A stretch of DNA of 64,000 nucleotides, from NCBI RefSeq assembly GCF_036192275.1, contig NZ_CP108088.1, positions 310,001 through 374,000 on the forward strand, written 5' to 3'. Origin of the DNA: Streptomyces sp. NBC_00250. Lineage in GTDB: Bacteria; Actinomycetota; Actinomycetes; Streptomycetales; Streptomycetaceae. The notes under the pieces were generated by a model. The model was not told where the DNA came from. It searched no databases and was given only the letters and a program-made list of their open reading frames with translations. Below, one piece after another: positions 24,930 to 32,408 of this stretch (position 1 is the stretch's first letter; each line of letters begins with the position of its first letter). Both the position numbers and the translations under genes were made by a program.

Positions 24930-25445
24930 ATGGGGCGGTCGCGCACGGTCGAGTGGGAGGACCCCGGGGCCGGCGCGCGGGCCGCCGGAACGATGGCGGG
25001 CCTCGACTTCCTGCGGGAGATGGTGGCGGGACGGCTGCCGGGACCCCCGATCGCGGCGCTCCTCGGCTTCGGCCTAGAGGAGGTCGAGGACGGGCGGGCC
25101 GTGTTCGCCTTCGAGCCGGGCGAGGAGCACTACAACCCCATCGGCAGTGTGCACGGCGGGGTGTACGCGACCCTCCTCGACTCGGCGGCCGGCTGCGCGG
25201 TCCACTCGACGCTCCCGCTGGGCACGGCGTACACCTCGCTCGACCTGTCGACCCGCTTCCTCCGGCCGATCACGACCGGCACGGGCAAGGTCCGGGCGAT
25301 CGGCACGGTGATCTCACGCGGGCGCAGGACCGCGCTCGCGGAGGCGGGCCTGTACGACGCGGAGGACCGACTGCTCGCCCACGCGACCAGCACGTGCATG
25401 CTGTTCCCGGTCCCGGCGGAGGGTTCGGGGGGCACGCGCGCGTAG
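24930..25445 (+). CDS. PaaI-family hotdog thioesterase
   Basis: A 171-aa hotdog-fold acyl-CoA thioesterase. The core HYNPIGSVHGGVYATLLDSAAGCAVHS carries the PaaI motif with the Asn and HGG and the catalytic Asp region; later strands are YTSLDLSTRFLRP and AHATSTCMLF. Probably hydrolyses aromatic or hydroxy acyl-CoA. GGAGAG precedes ATG 24930. Divergent from the HxlR regulator. Confidence 0.88.
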   Translation: MGRSRTVEWEDPGAGARAAGTMAGLDFLREMVAGRLPGPPIAALLGFGLEEVEDGRAVFAFEPGEEHYNPIGSVHGGVYATLLDSAAGCAVHSTLPLGTAYTSLDLSTRFLRPITTGTGKVRAIGTVISRGRRTALAEAGLYDAEDRLLAHATSTCMLFPVPAEGSGGTRA

Positions 25446-25469
25446 CGCCGGATTCCGTGTGGGCTCGAT

Positions 25470-25835
25470 TCAGCGGATCCCGGTGACCGGGCGGGTGCGG
25501 GTGCAGCCGTCCGGGGCCACATCGGGGACGCCGTTGGCCTGGAGGGCCGCGCTCACCAGGGTGGCGAGCAGGTCGATGTCCGAGCCCATGTCGAGGCGGA
25601 CCGTCACCCACCCCGATCCGGCGCGAAGGCGGACCGCGCTCGACCCGAGGAGGGCCGGGCGCAGTTTCGCGATCATGGCGCGGGTGAGGTGGACGTCGGC
25701 CTCGTGTTCACCGTGGAAATGCACGATTTCCTGCGTCTCGGTGCCCAGTCCGAGCGCGGCGCCGCAATGGGCGCGGCCGGGGGTCAGCGAGGGCCAGCTC
25801 ATCAGACGTTCACTGGCATGCCTGGCCGTGTTCAT
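25470..25835 (-). CDS. luciferase-domain (DUF5519-like) protein
   Basis: A 121-aa protein with the pattern WPSLTPGRAHCG, EIVHFHGEHEADVHLTRAMI, and GWVTVRLDMGSDIDLLATLVSAAL, as in small actinomycete proteins annotated luciferase family/DUF5519. No FMN-binding or luciferase activity can be inferred; function unknown. The start is uncertain: neither ATG 25835 nor the GTG at 25868 has a good RBS. Confidence 0.65.
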   Translation of the reverse strand: MNTARHASERLMSWPSLTPGRAHCGAALGLGTETQEIVHFHGEHEADVHLTRAMIAKLRPALLGSSAVRLRAGSGWVTVRLDMGSDIDLLATLVSAALQANGVPDVAPDGCTRTRPVTGIR

Positions 25836-25971
25836 ACGAGGAGCGTGACGGGCCCGGGGGCCGTGCACAAGCGTCCGGCCGGAAGAATCCGGCTCAGGGC
25901 CGAAACAGGTCGGAGACGGGCCTGGTGTGACCGTCCGTCACGACGCTGTGCGGGGAGGAGGTGACCCCGTG

Positions 25972-27231
25972 TCACTGCGGTGGGCGCGCGCGGATGCGCG
26001 CCGCGAGGACGGCCACGTCGTCCTCCGCGCCGTGCGCGCCGAGGCGGCGGAGCACCTCGTCGACGACCTGGTCGGGACCGGAGTCCGGAGGGAGCCGGAG
26101 GGCTGCGAGCCGGGCGAGGGAGACGTCGATGTCCTCGCCGCGCCGTTCGACGAGTCCGTCGGTGAAGAGCAGCAGGGTGTCGCCGGGGCGGAGTGGGCGA
26201 GTGGTCGGTTCGTAGCCTCCGACGCCGGTGCCGAGCGGTGGGCCGACGAGGAGGTCGACCAGCTCCGCGGAGCCGTCCGCGGCGAACACCACGGGCGGCA
26301 GGTGCCCGGCGCCGGCGAAGGTCGCGGTGCCCCGGGCCGGATCGACCCGGACGAGCAGAACGGTGGCGGGGCGGCGGGCGTCGTCCTCGGCGACCACGGA
26401 GTCGAGGTGGCGCAGGACCCGGTGCGGGGGCAGGTCGGTCGCGGCGACCTCACGGAGTGCGGTGCGGTAGGCGTTCATGTCGACGGCGGCGTCGAGGCCG
26501 TGGCCCATGACGTCGCCGACGACGAGGAGGCTGCGGCCGAAGTGGAGCCGTACGGTCTCGAACCAGTCACCGCCCACGAGCGCGCGCGGCCCGGCGGGCA
26601 GGTATCCACCCGCGATCTCCAGGTTGGGGTGCGGCCGGCCGGGCTCGGCGACGAGGGCGCGCTGGAGGTGGAGCGCGGTGTCCTCGGTGGCCGCGAGACG
26701 ACGGGCGTGCCCGAGGTGCCGGGCCGCGAGGCGGGCGGCCTGTCGGAGGAGGGCCGTGTCGCCGCCGGAGAAGGGCGCACCGCCGACACGGGTCAGCGTG
26801 ACCGTCCCGAGCGGTTCCTCGTCGTGGACGGCGAGGGGGAGGACGAGCTGGTGGGCGACTCCGGCGGCGGGGTCGCCAGGGGTGGGGGCGGACCCGCCGG
26901 GGATGGGACCGGACTCACCGGGGGCGGACCCGCCGGCGATGGGACCGGACTCGCCGGGGGCCCCGAGGGCGATCGGCGTGACGGGAGCATCCACGGCGCG
27001 CTCACCCGGCCCGGGGGCGGGGTCCGCCCTGGCCGCGCGTCGAGCGGGGGCGCCCGGTTCCGTCCGGAGGTCGATCGTCACCGAGGCGCGCAGGCGTCGG
27101 GCGGCGAAGGTCGCCAGTTCGCGGCAGGTGGTCGTCTCGTCGAGCGTCGTGCCGATCTCGCCGATCGCCTGCTCCATGGCCCGCACCCTGGTCAGGAGGG
27201 CCTCTTCCCGCTCCGCGTCCCGTTCCGCCAC
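25972..27231 (-). CDS. SpoIIE-type PP2C phosphatase with GAF-like sensor
   Basis: A 419-aa soluble phosphatase. An N-terminal helix (about 5-35), a GAF-like domain (about 40-190) interrupted by a Pro/Gly/Ser linker in which an ~11-residue APGESGPIAGGS unit is repeated, and a PP2C/SpoIIE domain (about 205-419) with VGGDWFETVRL, VVGDVMGHGLDAAV, FTDGLVE and EDDVAVL. Likely regulates an anti-sigma partner switch. GTG 27231 is preferred, with GGAGG four bases before it; the upstream ATG lacks an RBS. Head-to-head with the MoxR operon. Confidence 0.88.
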   Translation of the reverse strand: MAERDAEREEALLTRVRAMEQAIGEIGTTLDETTTCRELATFAARRLRASVTIDLRTEPGAPARRAARADPAPGPGERAVDAPVTPIALGAPGESGPIAGGSAPGESGPIPGGSAPTPGDPAAGVAHQLVLPLAVHDEEPLGTVTLTRVGGAPFSGGDTALLRQAARLAARHLGHARRLAATEDTALHLQRALVAEPGRPHPNLEIAGGYLPAGPRALVGGDWFETVRLHFGRSLLVVGDVMGHGLDAAVDMNAYRTALREVAATDLPPHRVLRHLDSVVAEDDARRPATVLLVRVDPARGTATFAGAGHLPPVVFAADGSAELVDLLVGPPLGTGVGGYEPTTRPLRPGDTLLLFTDGLVERRGEDIDVSLARLAALRLPPDSGPDQVVDEVLRRLGAHGAEDDVAVLAARIRARPPQ

Positions 27232-27401
27232 GACACCTCCACCGCCGTGCGGTCCACCCGGTCCCCCCATTGCACCAGCGGTCGGCGCCCCGCGCGCGGT
27301 ACGGACCTGGCGCCGGGCGGTTGTGCGGCGGTGCTCGATCTGATCAAGTACAAGCAGAGGCTACTGGCCAGTACGAGACTTCGCTCCCCGGGGGGACAGC
27401 C

Positions 27402-28271
27402 ATGACGACCGGTTTCTTCAGCTCCGTCGACGACGTCGCCGAACGGCTCGCCACGACCGGCTACCTCGCGTCACCCGCCGTCGCCACCACCGTCTTCCTC
27501 GCCGACCGCCTCGGCAAGCCCCTCCTCGTCGAGGGCCCGGCGGGCGTCGGCAAGACGGAGCTCGCCAAGGCCGTCACCGAGGTGACGGGCGCGCGACTGG
27601 TCCGGCTGCAGTGCTACGAGGGCGTCGACGAGTCCCGCGCGCTGTACGAGTGGAACCACGCCAAGCAGCTGCTGCGGATCACGGCCGGGCGGGGCGAGTC
27701 CTGGGACGAGACGCGGACGGACATCTTCGGCGAGGAGTTCCTGCTCCCCCGGCCGCTGCTCACGGCGATCCGCTCGGAGCAGCCGACCGTGCTCCTGATC
27801 GACGAGACCGACAAGGCCGACGTCGAGGTGGAGGGCCTGCTCCTGGAGGTCCTGAGCGATTTCCAGATCACCGTTCCCGAACTCGGCACGATCACGGCGA
27901 CCCGGCGCCCCTTCACCGTGCTCACCTCGAACGCGAGCCGCGAGCTGTCCGAGGCGCTGCGCCGGCGCTGCCTCTTCCTGCACATCGGCTTCCCCGAGGA
28001 GGAGCTGGAGCGGCGGATCGTCACCCTCAAGGTCCCCGGACTCGATGCCGCGCTCGCCACGTCCGTGGTGCGGGTCGTCGGAGCCCTGCGGGCGATGGAC
28101 CTGCGGAAGGTGCCGTCCGTCTCGGAGACCATCGACTGGGCCCGTACCCTGCTGGCGCTCGGCGCGGACCGGCTGGACGAGCAGGTCGTACGGGAGACCC
28201 TGGGCGTCCTGTTGAAGCACCAGGACGACATCGTGAAGGCCGCGGCCAAGCTCGACCTGGACGCGGTGTGA
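27402..28271 (+). CDS. MoxR-family AAA+ ATPase
   Basis: A 289-aa AAA+ chaperone-like ATPase. Walker A is GPAGVGKT (45-52), Walker B VLLIDETDKAD (129-139), with sensor 1 VLTSNASRELSEALRRRC and the MoxR lid C-terminal. MoxR proteins remodel or activate a partner with a vWA domain. GGGGGG precedes ATG 27402. The stop overlaps the vWA gene start (GTGA), so the two are translationally coupled. Confidence 0.93.
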   Translation: MTTGFFSSVDDVAERLATTGYLASPAVATTVFLADRLGKPLLVEGPAGVGKTELAKAVTEVTGARLVRLQCYEGVDESRALYEWNHAKQLLRITAGRGESWDETRTDIFGEEFLLPRPLLTAIRSEQPTVLLIDETDKADVEVEGLLLEVLSDFQITVPELGTITATRRPFTVLTSNASRELSEALRRRCLFLHIGFPEEELERRIVTLKVPGLDAALATSVVRVVGALRAMDLRKVPSVSETIDWARTLLALGADRLDEQVVRETLGVLLKHQDDIVKAAAKLDLDAV

Positions 28272-29674
28272 GCGCCACGGACGCCTCCACTGCACCGGAA
28301 CCGGCACCGGCGGCCACGGCCGCGCGGCTCACCGGTCTCGTGGCGGCGCTGCGTGCCCACGGATTCGGCATAGGAACCGGCGAGACCGTGGACGCCGGGC
28401 ACGCCCTCGAAGCGGTCGGGTTCACGGACCGGGAGCGGGTCCGGGAGGCTCTCGCCGCGACCCTGCTCCACGGCGAGGGCCAGCGCCCGGTGTTCGATCG
28501 CGTCTTCGACCTGTACTTCCCCCTCGGCCGGACCACCACGACGGAGACGTACGAGGACACCGCGGCCGATCTCGCGGCGCTGCGCGACCGGCTCGCCGAG
28601 GCCCTCACGGCCGGGGACGGCGATGCCCTGGACCGGCTGGCCGCCGAGGCGGTGGGCGGTTTCGGCGGCTTCGGTTCCGGCCCCGAGTCGGACGGGTGGT
28701 CCTCGTACCAGACCCTCTCCCGACTGCGCCCCGAGACGCTGCTCGCCCGCGTACGAGAGCGGCTGAGGGCGGCTCCCGGACCGGAGGACCCCGAGTTCAC
28801 CGAGCGGCTGCTCGACGACGAGATCCGACGCCGCATCGAGGCCTTCCGCGAGCGGGTGCGGACCGAGGCCCGGCGGCGCGTCAGCGAACGGCAGGGCCGG
28901 GACCTGGTCGCGCGCCGCGCGGTCGCGGGGACGGCGGACTCCGTGGACTTCCTGCTGGCCGGGCGGGCGCAGCTGGACGAGTTGCGGCGTACGGTACGGC
29001 CGCTGGCGCGGAAGCTGGCCACCCGGCTCGCGGCCCGGCGCCGCCGGGCGTCGCGCGGGGAGATCGATCTGCGGCGCACCCTGCGCCGTTCGCTGTCGAC
29101 CGGGGGCGTGCCGGTGCGGCCCGTGCTGCGGCGGCGCCCTCCCCGGCGGCCCGAGCTGGTCCTGTTGTGCGACGTGTCGGGGTCGGTGGCCGGTTTCGCG
29201 CAGTTCACGATGCTGCTGGTGCAGGCCTTGCACGACCAGTTCAGCCGGGTGCGCGTCTTCGCCTTCGTCAACCGGGTCGACGAGGTGACGGGGCTGATCG
29301 CCCGGGACTCGGCCGACCCGGCGGGGCTCGGTGACCGCATCCTGGCGGAGGCGGAGCTGACCGGGTGGCACGGGCAGAGTGACTACGGGACGGCGCTCGG
29401 CGAGTTCGCCGACCGGTATGTGGAGGCGCTGGGCCCGCGCACGGTGGTCTTCGTCCTCGGGGACGCCCGCACCAACGGCTCCGATCCGAACCTAGCGGCG
29501 CTGAAGCGGATCGCGGACCGGGCGCGCCGGGTCCACTGGCTCAACCCCGAGCAGCCCTCGCTGTGGGGCACGGGCGACTCGGTGGCCCCGGCCTACGCCG
29601 GTCTCGTCGACATGCGCCCGTGCCGGAACGCCCGCCAGCTGGGGGCACTGATCGGCCGCCTGCTGCCGGTGTGA
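28268..29674 (+). CDS. vWA-domain protein (CoxE-like), partner of MoxR
   Basis: A 468-aa soluble protein. The N-terminal ~200 residues are helical and charged. The C-terminal CoxE-like vWA domain (about 295-465) has the metal-ion site DVSGSV (D302, S304, S306) and the later GQSDYGTALGEF and FVLGDARTNG. With the MoxR ATPase it probably assembles or inserts metal into a target enzyme, as CoxD/CoxE do for CO dehydrogenase, but no such enzyme is adjacent. Starts at GTG within the MoxR stop. Confidence 0.9.
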   Translation: MSATDASTAPEPAPAATAARLTGLVAALRAHGFGIGTGETVDAGHALEAVGFTDRERVREALAATLLHGEGQRPVFDRVFDLYFPLGRTTTTETYEDTAADLAALRDRLAEALTAGDGDALDRLAAEAVGGFGGFGSGPESDGWSSYQTLSRLRPETLLARVRERLRAAPGPEDPEFTERLLDDEIRRRIEAFRERVRTEARRRVSERQGRDLVARRAVAGTADSVDFLLAGRAQLDELRRTVRPLARKLATRLAARRRRASRGEIDLRRTLRRSLSTGGVPVRPVLRRRPPRRPELVLLCDVSGSVAGFAQFTMLLVQALHDQFSRVRVFAFVNRVDEVTGLIARDSADPAGLGDRILAEAELTGWHGQSDYGTALGEFADRYVEALGPRTVVFVLGDARTNGSDPNLAALKRIADRARRVHWLNPEQPSLWGTGDSVAPAYAGLVDMRPCRNARQLGALIGRLLPV

Positions 29675-29752
29675 CCGTGGGTGTGCCGCCCGCTGCCGGT
29701 GTGACCGAGGATGTGCCGCCGGTCCTGCCCGTGTGACCACACGTGGCACGAC
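29663..29752 (+). repeat. ~30-bp tandem triplication across the vWA stop codon
   Basis: CTGCCGGTGTGACCG recurs at 29663, 29693 and (as CTGCCCGTGTGACCA) 29725, i.e. periods of 30 and 32 bp. The first copy encodes the end of the vWA protein with its TGA. The later copies are non-coding echoes in the gap before the HhH gene. Confidence 0.75.
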
Positions 29753-29797
29753 GACGGGGAGCGGGCCGAGCGCTCCCCCGCGTGGCACGATCGGTTC

Positions 29798-30007
29798 GTG
29801 GCCACCGGATCCGACCGTCCTGAGACGGAATTCCCCCGCGCCATCGGCGCACCCGCCACCCGCGCGCTCGCCGCGGCCGGGTACACCCGGCTCGACCAGC
29901 TCGCGGGTGTCCCCGCGGCCGAGCTCGCCGCCCTGCACGGCGTGGGACCGAAGGCGCTGCGCGTGCTCGGTGAGGTGCTCGCGGAGCGCGGCCTGTCGCT
30001 GGGGTGA
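29798..30007 (+). CDS. small helix-hairpin-helix protein
   Basis: A 69-aa protein ending in a helix-hairpin-helix motif (LAGVPAAELAALHGVGPKALRVL), a sequence-independent DNA-binding fold found in repair and polymerase subunits. The GTG at 29798 starts just before the conserved part; the longer frame is a repeat-derived extension. Whether it belongs to the MoxR-vWA transcript is unknown (gap 123 bases, repeat-filled). Confidence 0.7.
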   Translation: MATGSDRPETEFPRAIGAPATRALAAAGYTRLDQLAGVPAAELAALHGVGPKALRVLGEVLAERGLSLG

Positions 30008-30075
30008 GCCCCGGGGCGTACCGGAATCGGGTCTCGGTTGTACGACAGGCGGGCCGTCGAACTAGCGTGACCTCC

Positions 30076-30660
30076 ATGGAACTCTTGGGAGAGATCACCG
30101 CCGACCGTCCCCTGCTCGTCCTCGCCGTCAAGGAGGAGGCGCAGTTCCTGGACACGGCGCTGCCCGTGCTGCTGACCGGCATGGGCAAGGTGAACGCGGC
30201 GACCGCGCTCGCGACCGTCCTCGGCCGGGGCCCCCGGCCGTCCGGGATCGTGAACCTGGGAACGGCCGGGGCGCTGCGCCCGGGCTGGACCGGGACGCAT
30301 GTCGTCGGCACGGTCCTGCAGCACGACCTCGACAGCCGGCTGCTCGCGACCCTCACCGGCGAGACGTACGGCGCGCCGCTGGCGCTGCCGGACGGCGGCG
30401 ACGTGGTCCTGGCCACCGGGGACGCGTTCATCTCCGACGAGACCGCCCGCGCCCGGCTCGCGGAGCGGGCGCCGCTGGTCGACATGGAGGGGTACGCCCT
30501 CGCGGCGGCCGCGGAGCTGGCCGGGGTGCCGCTGCGCATCGTGAAGCACGTCAGCGACGAGGCCGGTGACGGCGCCGCGCGCACCTGGCGTGAATCGGTC
30601 GCCGAGTGCGCGCGGGCGCTCGCCGACTGGGCGGAGGCGAACACCCCGTACCGCACCTGA
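30076..30660 (+). CDS. phosphorylase-superfamily nucleosidase
   Basis: A 194-aa protein of the purine/uridine phosphorylase superfamily, close in layout to MTA/SAH nucleosidases but short. TGMGKVNAATALA and IVNLGTAGAL form the ribose/base pocket, FISDE and LVDMEGYALAAAAELAG give the catalytic Met-Glu motif, and VKHVSDEAGDGA closes the site. It likely hydrolyses 5'-methylthioadenosine, S-adenosylhomocysteine or a related nucleoside. ATG 30076, no strong RBS. Monocistronic. Confidence 0.82.
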   Translation: MELLGEITADRPLLVLAVKEEAQFLDTALPVLLTGMGKVNAATALATVLGRGPRPSGIVNLGTAGALRPGWTGTHVVGTVLQHDLDSRLLATLTGETYGAPLALPDGGDVVLATGDAFISDETARARLAERAPLVDMEGYALAAAAELAGVPLRIVKHVSDEAGDGAARTWRESVAECARALADWAEANTPYRT

Positions 30661-30720
30661 GCACTCCGTGCCGCTCCTGAACACCCGCTACCGCTGCCGA
30701 ACACACCGGACCCGGTCGGG

Positions 30721-31893
30721 TCAGCGGTGCTGGAAGTGGACCTCCGGGTTCGCCGGTGACGGGCCGTCGAGCAGCGGGCGGGAGAGTCCGCGCAGGTGCT
30801 GGTCGAAGAAGGCGGCGACGTACCTCCGGGTGATGTCGACGGCACGGTCGGTGGGCAGCTCGGGCTGCGGCAGACCGAAGTGGCGGGCTATCACGGGGCC
30901 GTCGGAGAAGGTGAAGTGGTCGGAGTCGGCCACGGTGACCCAGCGCTTCCACCCGTCGAGGGCCGTCCACGTCCCGTCCCAGGTGGTGTCCGTGCCGCCG
31001 GGCAGGTGCATGGCGTCGTGGGTGCCGAGCATCATGAACGGCCGGCCCCGCAGGCCCTCCGCCGGCAGGTCCTCCCAGAAGGCCCCGTCCATGTTGATCC
31101 CGGCGTCGATGCGCGGGTCGGCCACCATGGCCGAAGCCGCGCTCGCCCCGCCGATGGAGTGGCCCGCCATGCCGATCCGACGGTCGTCGATCACGTCGGC
31201 GTGCTTCCAGACGGGCCGGGGCCCGGTGAGCCGGTCCAGGACGTAGCGCATGTCGGCGGCGCGGGTCGAGGTGACCACGCTGCCGTGCACACCGCCCTCG
31301 TCGAGGGCCTTGCAGGCGACGCAGGTGAGGGTACGGCCGCCGGGGAGGCTGATCCCGTAGGACTCGTAGGCGTGGTCGACGGAGGCGACGACATAGCCGC
31401 GGGAGGCGAGGTCCTCGGCGAGATGGGTGAGGGTCCAGCGGGAGACGCCGAAGCCCGGTGAGAGCAGCACCAGGGGGCGCCGGCCCGGGGCGGGCCGCGC
31501 GTCGGTCCTGCTGTGGGTGCGCGTCCGGGCGAGCAGGTCGCCGGAGACACCGGACCCGAGCTGCTTGGCGAGCAGTCGCGCCTCCTCCCGGGTGGCGTAC
31601 GGGGCGGGGCGGCCACCGCCGGTGTGTGCCGCCGGGTAGTGGAGGGTGACCATGAGCGCGCGTCCGTCGGCGGTGGGAACCCACGGGTCGGTGCGGGAGC
31701 GGTCGACGAGCGGCAGGACGGTGCTTCCGACGGAGTGCGGACCGGTGGGCGCGGGCAGCGCGGCGGCCCTCGTCGGCTGGGCGGCCGACAGCGGCGGCGG
31801 GGCATCGGGGCCGGCCGCGGCGGCGACACCGGCAGGTAAGGCGACGGAGCAGACGAGGAGAGCGGCGACGGCCGCCCTGGTGATTCGGATCAT
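30721..31893 (-). CDS. secreted alpha/beta hydrolase (PAF-acetylhydrolase-like esterase)
   Basis: A 390-aa exported esterase. The signal peptide spans 1-27 (AVAALLVCSVALPAGVAAAA). The alpha/beta domain has LVLLSPGFGVSR (oxyanion), GMAGHSIGGASAASAM with the nucleophile Ser, and an Asp/His pair near the end (VADSDHFTFSD). The arrangement is that of platelet-activating-factor acetylhydrolase isoform II/chlorophyllase-like enzymes. Substrate unknown. Divergent from the flavin monooxygenase operon, with 515 bp between them. Confidence 0.85.
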   Translation of the reverse strand: MIRITRAAVAALLVCSVALPAGVAAAAGPDAPPPLSAAQPTRAAALPAPTGPHSVGSTVLPLVDRSRTDPWVPTADGRALMVTLHYPAAHTGGGRPAPYATREEARLLAKQLGSGVSGDLLARTRTHSRTDARPAPGRRPLVLLSPGFGVSRWTLTHLAEDLASRGYVVASVDHAYESYGISLPGGRTLTCVACKALDEGGVHGSVVTSTRAADMRYVLDRLTGPRPVWKHADVIDDRRIGMAGHSIGGASAASAMVADPRIDAGINMDGAFWEDLPAEGLRGRPFMMLGTHDAMHLPGGTDTTWDGTWTALDGWKRWVTVADSDHFTFSDGPVIARHFGLPQPELPTDRAVDITRRYVAAFFDQHLRGLSRPLLDGPSPANPEVHFQHR

Positions 31894-32076
31894 GAGGGAA
31901 CGCTAGAGGTCGCGGCGGCCGCGGCGCGTCCGACTCCGGGCCCATGTGCCGTCGTACCAGGGTCGGATGCACCGCGGTCCGGGGGAAGCGGCCCCGGGCC
32001 CGGCCCACTTGCCGGCTCCGCGGGCGAACTCCCGTGCCGTCCACGTCCGTCCACCCGCCCGTCTCCCGGGACGGCC

Positions 32077-32107
32077 TTGACAGCGCGGAAGGCGGCCTGC
32101 CTAAGCT
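32077..32107 (+). promoter_or_regulatory. candidate sigma-70-type promoter of the monooxygenase operon
   Basis: TTGACA (32077-32082) and TAAGCT (32102-32107), spacer 19, or 18 if the -10 is read as CTAAGC. It lies 66-96 bases before the leader peptide start. Upstream, 31894-32076 shows nothing else. Confidence 0.45.
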
Positions 32108-32172
32108 GAGGCGTTCCCTTCCGGACGTGGACGGGACATGGGCCCGGGGCCCGGACCTGCGGGGAGGCGGAC

Positions 32173-32292
32173 GTGCGCGCATCGATCGCGGCGTCACACG
32201 GCTCCGGCCGGTCGGGGGCGCGGCTCGTCTGCCGACGGCACGTCGACTTCTGCCGTACCTCCTCGGCCATCTGTCCTTCCTTCCGCGCCTGA
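32173..32292 (+). CDS. cysteine-containing leader peptide, 39 aa
   Basis: A short ORF starting at GTG with GGGGAGG five bases before it and ending 116 bases upstream of the monooxygenase gene. The second half reads LVCRRHVDFCR then TSSAIC, with three Cys codons in a row of 15. The core RHVD-(L/F)-x-R-xx-SA-x-C is, as I recall, that of actinomycete peptides annotated as putative leader peptides ahead of sulfur-assimilation genes. Inferred role: ribosome stalling at Cys codons when cysteine is short alters folding of the downstream RNA and opens expression of the sulfur-source oxygenases. Confidence 0.8.
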   Translation: MRASIAASHGSGRSGARLVCRRHVDFCRTSSAICPSFRA

Positions 32293-32347
32293 CCCGCCCC
32301 GCGTGGGTCCGCGCGTCCCCTGACGTCCCGCCGCCCGGCACCGCGTC

Positions 32348-32365
32348 GGCGCGCCCGCGCGCGCC
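32348..32365 (+). promoter_or_regulatory. GC-rich hairpin in the attenuator region
   Basis: Perfect 7-bp stem GGCGCGC / GCGCGCC with a 4-nt loop between the leader peptide and the operon. A candidate terminator or RBS-occluding stem of the attenuation system. Confidence 0.45.
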
Positions 32366-32408
32366 CGTGGGTGCCGCCGCGTGCTCCTGTCTTCCGGAAG
32401 GACTTCCC

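Noticed and set aside
31944..32408. Long N-terminal extension of the LLM monooxygenase
   Set aside because: The extension is low complexity and overlaps the leader peptide and promoter; ATG 32409 has the proper RBS.
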